NCBI RefSeq assembly: GCF_030684675.1
Contig: NZ_JAUXXZ010000023.1
Coordinates: 100,710-164,709 of the forward strand
Direction: 5' to 3'
Source: Daejeonella sp.
GTDB lineage: Bacteria > Bacteroidota > Bacteroidia > Sphingobacteriales > Sphingobacteriaceae
DNA: 64,000 nt
A program made the translations under genes and the position numbers. The notes beneath the pieces are model-generated. The model had not been told where the DNA came from. It ran no database searches and worked only from the letters and a program-made list of their open reading frames with translations. Numbering within the stretch: position 1 is the stretch's first letter; each line of letters begins with the position of its first letter. Positions 56,573 through 64,000 of this stretch are shown piece after piece.

Positions 56573-57028
56573 ATGAACCTTAAATCAATTATGTTTTGCA
56601 CTGTACTATGTGCAGTTCTAACAACCACAGCATTCGCAAAAAATCGTCCTGCACCTAATGTTAAAAATGTGATCAATGAATTTGCGGAAAGTCATGTAAA
56701 CACAGACGCTGCCAAACTAGGCAGGATTCTCAGTTCAGATGCAGTTCTTAAATTTTCAAAAGGTGATGAAGTACTTTCCCAGAGTCAGATTTCAATCATG
56801 AAGATTATGAAACAGAATGAAGGAATTAAGCAAAATTGCTCCACCACAATTGATGTAATTGCCAGCGGTTCTGCTTTGGCAATGGCAAAAGTGAATTTCG
56901 TTTATGAAGATTTCGTAATTGAGAACTTCCTGACACTTGAGCTTGACAAGAGTGGCAACTGGAAGATTACCCGGATAAATAAATTTTTTACGGAAACAAC
57001 ATCCAGGGATGTTCTGTCAAGACGTTAA
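56573..57028 (+). CDS. Exported NTF2-like (lumazine-binding-like) protein
   Basis: A 151-residue protein with a signal peptide (ending at TTAFAKN). The mature part fits the NTF2-like fold: an N-terminal helix with VKNVINEFAESHVNTDAAKLGRIL, then strands such as DVIASGSALAMAKVNF and the closing NFLTLELDKSGNWKITRINKFF. This matches the putative lumazine-binding branch (PF12893). Function unknown, probably periplasmic. A hairpin about 10 bp beyond the stop could end the transcript. Confidence 0.82.
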   Translation: MNLKSIMFCTVLCAVLTTTAFAKNRPAPNVKNVINEFAESHVNTDAAKLGRILSSDAVLKFSKGDEVLSQSQISIMKIMKQNEGIKQNCSTTIDVIASGSALAMAKVNFVYEDFVIENFLTLELDKSGNWKITRINKFFTETTSRDVLSRR

Positions 57029-57038
57029 TCTAAATATC

Positions 57039-57083
57039 TACCGAAAATCAGTGCTGCCAATTTACGGTACTGAATTTTCGGTA
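57039..57083 (+). terminator. Hairpin after the NTF2-like gene
   Basis: TACCGAAAATCAGT and ACTGAATTTTCGGTA form a stem with one bulged base around a 16-nt loop. No T-run follows, so it may be a weak terminator or an RNA stability element. Confidence 0.45.
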
Positions 57084-57237
57084 AATGAAATATGCATTTG
57101 AAGGCATTCTATCACTTTTTTTACATGGAGAAATTGTATTCGATGCAACATTTTCAAAAATCCTTCGTCTAATTTTTAACGTAATTTATTGTGCGTTCGA
57201 GTTCAAAGATTTAAGCGTAAAATAAATAAGAGCTACA

Positions 57238-58143
57238 ATGATGAATAATGAAAGTACCGTCAAATCTGAACGTTATAGTAGCAGGTACACAAGAGGGTTC
57301 CTGAGAATGCTGACGAATGAGGGGCAAGTTCTGACTGACAAGTTTGTTGAACAGTTTTACACCTCAAAAAACTATCAGGAAAGGCTTGAAGCTATAAAAT
57401 ACCTTATCAGCGTTACCGGTAAGTATAGTTTCCCGGAGAAAATTTTGGCTGATGCCCTGAAAGATTTTTGCTCTCAGGTAAAAGTTTATGTTTTAAAACA
57501 TTTTAATTTTTCAGGGGTAGTTGATCCTCAGATAAAGGATTGTCTGAAGGATATCGCACAAAATGATGAGAAATTACAATTGAGGACCCTTGCTCTTGAA
57601 AGGCTGTCTGAGCTTGATGACAAATATCATTATGATTTATTTTTCTCAACCTCTTTATTAAAAGGATCAAAGGAATCGTCTGCAGGTTTAAGAGGATTAT
57701 ACAAGCTGGATAAGGAAAAAGCTTATCAAATGGCAAAATTCAGAACTGAGTCATCGAGCGGAAATCTGGATATTGCCATAGCTGAAATATTTCAGAGTGA
57801 AGGTGATATAAATGATCTTGCCTTTATTAAACAACGCCTGAAAGCACGGAATAAATTCAACAAAATTGAGCTGATCAGGATTTATCTTAAGTTTTTGGGT
57901 CGATTAGAAATTGATACAATTATCAGAAGCAACATTCTTTTTATAAGTGAGGATATTCTCGCTACATCGAACCGGGAATTAGTACAGCTTCTGATAATGG
58001 AACTTCATCATTTTGTCTCCAGCTATCACGATTATTTAAGCAAGAATGAGAACCTGCTAAAATATTTGAACAAAACAATCGATATTCTGCTTGAAAAAAA
58101 ATATCTGAACAATGGTCAAAATGATCCATTTGGGCCGATTTAA
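57238..58143 (+). CDS. Helical (HEAT-like) protein of unknown function
   Basis: A 301-residue soluble protein made of repeated helices, such as NYQERLEAIKYLISVTGKY, EKLQLRTLALERLSELDDKY, and KGSKESSAGLRGLYKLDKEKA. The layout is that of an armadillo/HEAT-type solenoid, as in scaffolds or in C-terminal domains of some aminopeptidases. No active-site motif is seen and I do not recognise the family. It is monocistronic, followed by a strong bidirectional terminator. Confidence 0.7.
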   Translation: MMNNESTVKSERYSSRYTRGFLRMLTNEGQVLTDKFVEQFYTSKNYQERLEAIKYLISVTGKYSFPEKILADALKDFCSQVKVYVLKHFNFSGVVDPQIKDCLKDIAQNDEKLQLRTLALERLSELDDKYHYDLFFSTSLLKGSKESSAGLRGLYKLDKEKAYQMAKFRTESSSGNLDIAIAEIFQSEGDINDLAFIKQRLKARNKFNKIELIRIYLKFLGRLEIDTIIRSNILFISEDILATSNRELVQLLIMELHHFVSSYHDYLSKNENLLKYLNKTIDILLEKKYLNNGQNDPFGPI

Positions 58144-58173
58144 TAAATAAAAAAACAATAATTCAGCAACAAT

Positions 58174-58208
58174 AAAAAAGCCCTCCCAAAAATTGGGAGG
58201 GCTTTTTT
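58174..58208. terminator. Bidirectional terminator
   Basis: A perfect stem CCCTCCCAA-AAA-TTGGGAGGG framed by A6 G and C T6, between the helical-repeat gene (+) and the histone-like gene (-). Confidence 0.92.
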
Positions 58209-58231
58209 ATTATTTAAAACAGTGAGAAAAA

Positions 58232-58411
58232 TTATTTAGCACTATTTTTTTTCTCAGTAACTTCATTTCTGATCTCTTGAGCAAGATTTTTCAAATCCTG
58301 CATTCCTTTACGAACTCTTGTTCCGGCTGCACTGTTACCTGAATTGTAGAATTTGTTTGCATCAACTTCAACTGAAGCGAGCAAATTTTTCATTTTTGTA
58401 AATTTGTCCAT
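58232..58411 (-). CDS. Histone H1-like (Hc1-type) protein
   Basis: A 59-residue basic protein from the ATG at 58411 (MDKFTKMKNLLASVEVDANKFY start). It belongs to the small Bacteroidota proteins annotated as histone H1 or Hc1-like, with the conserved GNSAAGTRVRKGMQDLKNLAQEIR core and a KKNSAK tail. It probably binds DNA and helps compact the nucleoid. A longer frame from 58486 is rejected because a -7 promoter element (58433-58440) lies inside it. Confidence 0.88.
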   Translation of the reverse strand: MDKFTKMKNLLASVEVDANKFYNSGNSAAGTRVRKGMQDLKNLAQEIRNEVTEKKNSAK

Positions 58412-58432
58412 TGTTATATTTTTTAGGTTAAA

Positions 58433-58462
58433 CAAATCTAATTTAATTACAGAAAATGACAA
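58433..58462 (-). promoter_or_regulatory. Promoter of the histone-like gene
   Basis: On the minus strand TTG is followed after about 19 nt by TAGATTTG (58440-58433), matching -33 TTG and -7 TAnnTTTG. The ATG lies 21 bp downstream at 58411. Confidence 0.55.
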
Positions 58463-58727
58463 GTCATTTTTGTAATTTTTTTCCACCCTCTCAAACTTTA
58501 ATATTTAAACCAATTCAAATGGACAAATCTAAGAGCCAGATTTTGAGTTTTTTGAAAATTTGCCTTGCTATTCTGTATTTGATCTTAAGAAGCTATTTAA
58601 TTTTTAACGATTTTCTGAATAAAACTCAAATGATGATTCCTATCATTTTTTTGAATGCTTATAATCAGATAGTAAGCTAATCAATACTCATAAATTGACA
58701 TTTTATTGTAAGCTAAAAAACAAAATC

Positions 58728-60437
58728 ATGCCTGTACATAACTATATCATTCCGTTCAAACAGATAAGCATAGAAGATCTTCCAAAGGTTGGTGGAAAAA
58801 ATGCATCATTGGGTGAAATGTTCAATCAACTTTCATCTAAAGGCATAAACATCCCGGATGGATTTGCCCTAAGTGCAGATGCTTACAGGCTATTCCGAAA
58901 AGAAAAGAAAAATAAACTTTCACTAAATAGAGCAGAAGTCATTCTTCTAGCCAAGTGGTGCCTCCAGATTGAAGAACATTATAGAAAGGCAATGGATATA
59001 GAATGGGCGAAGGACGGACTTAACAAGCAGCTTTATATTGTTCAGGCCAGACCAGAAACTGTTCATGCTAAAGGGAAAAAACAGGTTCATGAAATCTTCA
59101 AACTAAACGAAAAAAGCAAAAGCCTGGCAAGCGGAATTGCTCTTGGAGATAAAATCGCTTCAGGAAAGGCAAGAATTTTGAAAAGCCCGCTTGAAGGCGA
59201 TCAATTGCTGCAAAGTGAGATCCTCGTAACAGACATCACCAACCCTGATTGGGACCCAATTTTAAAGAAAGCAGCGGCTATTGTTACCAATAAAGGAGGT
59301 AGAACAAGCCATGCAGCAATTGTAGCCCGTGAGCTTGGAACAGTAGCAGTGGTTGACTCAGGAAATGCTACAGAGGTCATTAAGAATGGTGATGAAATCA
59401 CTGTTTCCTGCGCTGATGGGAAGGATGGACATATCTATGAGGGTTTGTTAAAATGGTCTGTGAATGAACAGGATTTCAGCGGACTTAAATTACCAAAAAC
59501 TTCCGCTATGTTTATCCTTGCAGATCCGGACAGAGCATTTGAATTGAGCTCTTATCCCAACAAAGGAGTGGGATTGTTAAGACTTGAATTCGCGATCTCA
59601 AACAGTATCCGGATTCATCCGCTTGCATTATGTGAGCCTGAAAAGATTAAGGACAGAGCTTTACAAAAAGAGATCAATAATCTGACAAAAGATTATAAAG
59701 ACGGAAAGGAATACTTTGTTGACCACCTTGCTGAATCCGTAGCATTGGTGGCAGCGGCATTTTACCCTAATGATGTCATTGTAAGGCTCAGCGATTTTAA
59801 GAGTAATGAATATGCCAATCTTTTAGGGGGTAAATACTTTGAACCTGATGAAGAAAACCCGATGATCGGTCTCCGCGGTGCTTCACGTTATTACAGCGAT
59901 TTTTACCGTAAAGGCTTTGCACTGGAATGCAGGGCAATGAAAAAAGTAAGGGAAGAAATGGGGCTAAAAAATGTAAAATTGATGATTCCATTCTGCCGGA
60001 CGATAGAAGAAGGGGAAAAAGTACTGGAGGAAATGAAAACCAATGGTTTGGTTCAGGGTGAGAACGGACTGGAGGTTTATGTTATGATTGAGATTCCAAG
60101 TAATGTATTACTCGCTGATGAATTCGCAAAACTCTTCGATGGCTTTTCTATTGGCTCAAATGACCTGACTCAGCTTACATTGGGCATCGACCGCGATTCC
60201 AGCCTGGTGAGTTATTTATTCAATGAGGAGAATCCTGCTGTAAAAGGCTTGATCCGGGAGGCAATCAGAGCTGCAAAACGAAATCATATTAAAGTAGGTC
60301 TTTGCGGTCAGGCTCCAAGTGATATTCCAGCATTTGCAGAATTTCTGGTTCAGGAAGAAATCGACAGTATTTCATTTAATCCCGATGCATTGATAAAAGG
60401 TATTGAAAATATGAATAAGGCGGAGAACAAGAAATAA
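58728..60437 (+). CDS. Phosphoenolpyruvate synthase with ATP-grasp domain deleted
   Basis: A 569-residue protein from the ATG at 58728 (MPVHNYIIPFKQ), compared with about 800 for the family (E. coli PpsA 792). The N-terminal signature KVGGKNASLGEMFNQL is intact to about residue 55. The sequence then jumps to a segment (ILLAKWCLQIEEHYRKAMDIEWAKDG) that normally lies near residue 300. About 220-260 residues, including the ATP-binding RSS-AT-EDLP region, are missing in frame. The phosphohistidine domain (NKGGRTSHAAIVARELG, His195) and the PEP-binding barrel (DFKSNEY, VMIEIPSN, FSIGSNDLTQ, VGLCGQAPSD) remain. So it should not make PEP from ATP and pyruvate. It precedes a P-type ATPase by about 90 bp. 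Confidence 0.85.
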   Translation: MPVHNYIIPFKQISIEDLPKVGGKNASLGEMFNQLSSKGINIPDGFALSADAYRLFRKEKKNKLSLNRAEVILLAKWCLQIEEHYRKAMDIEWAKDGLNKQLYIVQARPETVHAKGKKQVHEIFKLNEKSKSLASGIALGDKIASGKARILKSPLEGDQLLQSEILVTDITNPDWDPILKKAAAIVTNKGGRTSHAAIVARELGTVAVVDSGNATEVIKNGDEITVSCADGKDGHIYEGLLKWSVNEQDFSGLKLPKTSAMFILADPDRAFELSSYPNKGVGLLRLEFAISNSIRIHPLALCEPEKIKDRALQKEINNLTKDYKDGKEYFVDHLAESVALVAAAFYPNDVIVRLSDFKSNEYANLLGGKYFEPDEENPMIGLRGASRYYSDFYRKGFALECRAMKKVREEMGLKNVKLMIPFCRTIEEGEKVLEEMKTNGLVQGENGLEVYVMIEIPSNVLLADEFAKLFDGFSIGSNDLTQLTLGIDRDSSLVSYLFNEENPAVKGLIREAIRAAKRNHIKVGLCGQAPSDIPAFAEFLVQEEIDSISFNPDALIKGIENMNKAENKK

Positions 60438-60530
60438 TATGGCGTGATTTTAGACTAACAAAGACTTATATTAAAATAACTTTTAATGAACCGTAATATT
60501 CCGGTTTAAAAACCTGCTAAATTTGGTTTA

Positions 60531-63122
60531 ATGAACTGGCATAATTCAAGTATTTCCGACGTTTATAAATTACTGGATAGTTCAGCTTCTGGTTTGGACC
60601 AGAATAAGGCAGAATTAAGTCTGGCAAAAGTCGGCCAAAATATAATCCAGGAAGGTAAAAAGAAGACAGTATGGAATATTGTACTTCATCAGGTCAGCGA
60701 TTTTATGATCATTATTCTGATCATAGCGGCAGTAATTTCGGGCATTGCGGGTGACCTAACTGATACTATAATTATTCTTACCATAATTATTCTAAATGCT
60801 TTAGCGGGATTCATTCAGGAGTACCGTGCCGAAAAAGCAATGGAGGCTCTGAAAAATATGTCGAGCAGCCAGGCACTTGTTCTGCGAAATCAGAAAGCCG
60901 TAAAAATAAACGCGACAGAACTTGTCCCGGGTGATGTGATTCTTTTAGAAGCCGGTGATGTTATATCTGCTGATATCCGGTTTATTAAAGTTCAATCTCT
61001 GAAAGTAGATGAATCTGCGCTAACCGGCGAGTCTGAAAATGTGGAGAAGAATATTAAAAAGCTGGAATCCAAAAATTTAGTCCTTGCCGACAGGACGAAT
61101 ATGGGCTTCAAAGGCACCTTCATCAATAGCGGGCATGGGACGGCCATTGTTGTTGAAACCGGAATGCAAACTGAACTCGGACTTATTGCATCCATGATTC
61201 AGATTGCAGATAATAGTACTCCCCTTCAGAAGCGGCTTTCTGCATTCGGCAAACGTCTTTCCCTTATTATTCTGCTGATCTGTGCAATTATATTTATTTC
61301 AGGATGGTTAAGGGGAGAGGGTTTAACTGAAATGCTTTTGATATCTATTTCGCTTGCTGTGGCAGCGATTCCTGAAGCTCTGCCCGCACTGGTTACTATT
61401 TCACTTGCCCTTGGGGCTAAGAAATTGGTTAAACAGCATGTACTCATCCGTAAACTTCCTGCTGTTGAAACCCTGGGTTCAGTAAGCTATATCTGCACAG
61501 ATAAGACCGGCACACTAACCATCAATAAGATGACAGTCAGAAAGATTTATGAAGCTGAACATCAGGTTAAGGCGATCTTTTCGGCTAAAAAGAACAATCT
61601 CCTTTCTGCCATGGCATTGAATAATGATATCCTGAAAAGTGATAAAGGAGAATGGCTTGGTGATTCCACTGAACTTGCATTGGTTCAATATGCCTCCTCA
61701 AAGGGATATGATAAGCTAAAATCAGAAAAAGAATTTCCCAGAATTGCTGAGATTCCATTTGATTCTCAGCGAAAATGCATGAGCACATTCCATCAAGCCG
61801 AAGGAGGAGTGATCATGATCACCAAGGGTGGTATGGATGTCTTACTTGGTAAATTGACCCATCAAAACGGGAAAGAGCATACTAAATTTGAAGAAGAACA
61901 AAATGCCATGTCTGCCAGCGGGCATCGTGTGCTGGGCTATGCCTACAAGCTTCTACCTAAAATGCCGGATAAAATAAATTCAAAAGAGTTGGAGTCATCT
62001 TTAACAATGATTGGATTTGCAGGGATGATCGATCCGCCGCGTGAAGAAGCAAAACTGGCCATATCTCAATGTAAGGATGCAGGGATTAAGCCCGTAATGA
62101 TTACCGGTGATCATAAGCTAACTGCTACGGCAATCGCAACTGATCTGGGAATTATCAGTTCTGATGATGATCTGGTTATGACCGGGGCTGAATTATCTGA
62201 TCTTAGCGAATCAGACTTCAATTCAGTAGTTGAAAAGGTATGTGTATATGCCCGGGTTAACCCTGAACAAAAATTAAGAATAATCCAGGCATTACAAGGC
62301 AAGAATAATTTTGTAGCCATGACCGGTGATGGTGTTAATGATGCCCCGGCATTAAAAAATGCAGATATCGGCATTGCAATGGGAATTAATGGTACTGAAG
62401 TTTCAAAACAAGCCGCTCATATGATTCTGCTTGATGATAATTTTGCCACTATAATTAAAGCCATCCGGCATGGCCGAAGAATCTATGACAATATTTTAAA
62501 ATTCATCAAATACATAATGACTGGGAATTCCGGTGAGATCTGGGCGATTTCCCTTGCACCATTTCTGGGGCTTCCGATTCCGCTGCTTGCCATTCATATC
62601 TTATGGATAAACCTGATAACTGACGGGCTTCCGGGCCTGGCATTGGCTTCAGAACCTGCGGAAACAAACATAATGAAACGACCACCACATGATCCTAAAA
62701 AAAATATATTTGGAGGAAGTATGGCCTGGCATATTCTATGGGTCGGTTTATTGATGGGTCTTGTTACCCTGGGGATACAGGCCTGGGCTGTACATAACAA
62801 CAACCCCTACGGACAGACTATGGCCTTCTCTGTTTTATGCTTCAGTCAGTTAGGTCATGTGATGGCCATACGCTCAAAGAGAGATTCCATATTTAAAATC
62901 GGAGTGTTTTCAAACAAGCCGATGCTGGCTGCATTGCTGGGAACTGTTTCACTTCAATTCATGATCATTTATGTGCCATTTTTCAACCCAATCTTCAGAA
63001 CACAGCCATTACCAATCTATGAATTGCTGATTACCATTGCGGCATCTGCTATTGTATTCTGGGCGGTAGAATTTGAAAAAATTATAAAAAAGCGGATTAA
63101 AAAAGGTCATAAAGCAAAATAA
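60531..63122 (+). CDS. P-type cation-transporting ATPase (calcium-type, P2)
   Basis: An 863-residue ion pump. Features: an N-terminal cation-ATPase region, TM1-TM2 (about 55-95), the actuator TGES (ALTGESENVE near residue 163), TM3-TM4 with PEALPALVT, phosphorylation motif CTDKTGTLT (D324), the nucleotide domain, the hinge MTGDGVNDAPAL, and four to six C-terminal helices. The PEALP/ALVT ion-site pattern fits the calcium-type (P2A/P2B) or Na/K-like pumps. It exports a cation from the cytoplasm; calcium is the best guess. It follows the truncated PEP synthase gene on the same strand, which may be fortuitous. Confidence 0.92.
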   Translation: MNWHNSSISDVYKLLDSSASGLDQNKAELSLAKVGQNIIQEGKKKTVWNIVLHQVSDFMIIILIIAAVISGIAGDLTDTIIILTIIILNALAGFIQEYRAEKAMEALKNMSSSQALVLRNQKAVKINATELVPGDVILLEAGDVISADIRFIKVQSLKVDESALTGESENVEKNIKKLESKNLVLADRTNMGFKGTFINSGHGTAIVVETGMQTELGLIASMIQIADNSTPLQKRLSAFGKRLSLIILLICAIIFISGWLRGEGLTEMLLISISLAVAAIPEALPALVTISLALGAKKLVKQHVLIRKLPAVETLGSVSYICTDKTGTLTINKMTVRKIYEAEHQVKAIFSAKKNNLLSAMALNNDILKSDKGEWLGDSTELALVQYASSKGYDKLKSEKEFPRIAEIPFDSQRKCMSTFHQAEGGVIMITKGGMDVLLGKLTHQNGKEHTKFEEEQNAMSASGHRVLGYAYKLLPKMPDKINSKELESSLTMIGFAGMIDPPREEAKLAISQCKDAGIKPVMITGDHKLTATAIATDLGIISSDDDLVMTGAELSDLSESDFNSVVEKVCVYARVNPEQKLRIIQALQGKNNFVAMTGDGVNDAPALKNADIGIAMGINGTEVSKQAAHMILLDDNFATIIKAIRHGRRIYDNILKFIKYIMTGNSGEIWAISLAPFLGLPIPLLAIHILWINLITDGLPGLALASEPAETNIMKRPPHDPKKNIFGGSMAWHILWVGLLMGLVTLGIQAWAVHNNNPYGQTMAFSVLCFSQLGHVMAIRSKRDSIFKIGVFSNKPMLAALLGTVSLQFMIIYVPFFNPIFRTQPLPIYELLITIAASAIVFWAVEFEKIIKKRIKKGHKAK

Positions 63123-63271
63123 GGTAATGAGAAAGGGGTGAAAGAATGTCCCTTCTACAAAGACAGAAAAGTTTTATCATGAAGATGCAAATCCTGGTGA
63201 TTGGAAACCCCTGGTTAAAGCTTTTCTACTGACCGCCATGGACAGTCATATGTGATAAACAAACAATCCTG

Positions 63272-63739
63272 TTATTCAATCCATTGGAATAAATACTCAT
63301 CCTTAAATTCAATGTGAAAACTATTTAGCAGAGAAATGTATTCTTCCTTGAAAGTTATATTCCGATGGTGTTCTTTTTGAAGTTGAATGTAACCAATTAC
63401 ACTATCCAGTGATGAATGGCTATAAGAGAAAGCTCCAAACCCTTCCTGCCATTGAAATTTTGATTTTATAAAATTCTTTTCACTTACAAAATCTGTAGAT
63501 GACTTTTTTACTTCCCGAACAAGATCAGATAGACAACATGAAGGCTTCATACCAATCAGGAAATGAATATGATCGGCCATGCCATTAATTTGAAGCATCT
63601 TTTGCCCTTTATTTTGAATAATCCCGGTAATATATTTATATAATTCCTCTTCCCATGAGGAACGAATTAAACATTCCCTGTTTCTGACAGCAAAAACGGC
63701 TTGAATATAGATTTGATAAAAAGTTCCTGGCATCGTCAT
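63272..63739 (-). CDS. Y1 transposase, IS200/REP-associated (RAYT) type
   Basis: A 155-residue HUH-type tyrosine transposase. The HUH motif is HIHFL (H57 and H59, metal ligands) and the nucleophilic Tyr is Y117 in VIGYIQLQKEHH. The size and the start TMPGTFYQIYIQAVFAV resemble the stand-alone members common in Bacteroidota that move or process small palindromic repeats. No adjacent TnpB and no obvious IS200 end hairpins are visible. It may be a domesticated RAYT or one copy of an IS200-like element. It could in principle act on hairpin-forming repeats elsewhere, but the MITE-like elements here have duplex-type terminal repeats that do not suit a Y1 enzyme. Confidence 0.88.
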   Translation of the reverse strand: MTMPGTFYQIYIQAVFAVRNRECLIRSSWEEELYKYITGIIQNKGQKMLQINGMADHIHFLIGMKPSCCLSDLVREVKKSSTDFVSEKNFIKSKFQWQEGFGAFSYSHSSLDSVIGYIQLQKEHHRNITFKEEYISLLNSFHIEFKDEYLFQWIE

Positions 63740-64000
63740 AAATTAAAGGGGCAATATTGCAGGATATTTATACAAATGGATTATCAATGAGTTTACGGCA
63801 GATTGAAACTAGTTAACGGTAGGGTAATGAATGAATGAATGGGTTAATGATAAACGAGGCACATACGACCACCTTCCTTTAGATTAGTAATCTCTAAGAA
63901 AGAGTGGTTATTGTTATTGTAGGATTTTCTTTTTGCTTCTTTTTCTTTTGTTAATAACTGAAATTTATGTGTAAAAGTTAACACTGACAGAGGCGACTTA
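63740..64000. other. Terminal intergenic region, no gene seen
   Basis: No coding frame of plausible composition. A short ATGA tandem (about four units) lies at 63826-63840. No inverted repeats typical of IS200 ends were found. Confidence 0.45.

Noticed and set aside
58519..58680. A 53-residue hydrophobic frame (MDKSKSQILSF start)
   Set aside because: It lies in very AT-rich DNA between the histone-like gene and the PEP synthase, has no recognisable start signal and no family; composition alone can give it.
58893..58922. A frameshift to explain the short PEP synthase
   Set aside because: The frame is continuous on both sides and no ATP-grasp motifs occur in other frames; an in-frame deletion explains it better.
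63826..63840. ATGA tandem repeat
   Set aside because: Only about four units in non-coding DNA; it is not a CRISPR or a phase-variable tract within a gene.

Overview
The window looks like chromosome of a Bacteroidota bacterium, most probably of the Sphingobacteriaceae (Pedobacter-like) branch. The base composition is moderately AT-rich. Translation starts often lack a clear Shine-Dalgarno, and several genes are preceded by the Bacteroidota -7 element TAnnTTTG. Lineage-typical families are present (DUF3822, DUF4290, DUF5690, DUF2911, GreA-like 150-aa protein, Hc1-like histone). The genus is inferred, not proven.

Layout. 1-3 kb: end of one sulfatase, a complete exported type I sulfatase and an orphan membrane protein. 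3-6.5 kb: RecD-like helicase, DUF3822, rsmD and coaD. 6.5-9.06 kb: an accessory island, in which a roughly 430-bp inverted-repeat element (MITE-like) is interrupted by a two-gene HTH-ImmA/IrrE protease module and, further right, by a nested 207-bp element. A relatively uninterrupted copy of the larger element lies at 31.6-32.0 kb. 9.1-13.8 kb: NUDIX and pyrE (divergent, with overlapping start codons), an SRPBCC protein, clpB and a cold-shock protein. 14-22.7 kb: NahK-like kinase with DUF5690 transporter, PIG-L deacetylase, DbpA-like helicase with DUF1456, polysaccharide deacetylase, DUF2911, an alpha/beta hydrolase and two small conserved proteins. 22.8-33.5 kb: ABC-F ATPase, GH20 hexosaminidase, a PepSY-like lipoprotein, SlyD-like FKBP, a YyaL/DUF255 protein, dipeptide epimerase and M20 peptidase. 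33.6-40.4 kb: two tiny exported proteins ending in Trp-Asp, a TPR sensor with a histidine box but no ATPase domain, a UvrD helicase, DUF4290 and murA (Asp in place of the fosfomycin-target Cys). 40.7-45.5 kb: a four-gene operon (FAD oxidoreductase, membrane 4Fe-4S protein, two GT2 glycosyltransferases). 45.5-51.5 kb: cystathionine beta-synthase, AMP nucleosidase, clpX, clpP, tig and tRNA-Leu(UAG). 51.6-58.5 kb: BtuF-like protein, GT87-like enzyme, AraC regulator and small conserved genes. 58.7-63.7 kb: an internally deleted PEP synthase, a P-type cation ATPase and a Y1 (IS200-like) transposase.

Most of the window is housekeeping. The most novel signals are: (1) the ImmA/IrrE module lodged inside a MITE-like element, with a promoter bracketed by two GGTAAATWTACC operators; (2) the element family itself, one copy of which supplies the last codons of coaD; (3) the PEP synthase that has lost its ATP-grasp domain in frame; (4) the redox-glycosyltransferase operon; (5) the paired small proteins ending in WD. 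All functional assignments rest on motif recognition by eye; no database search was run.
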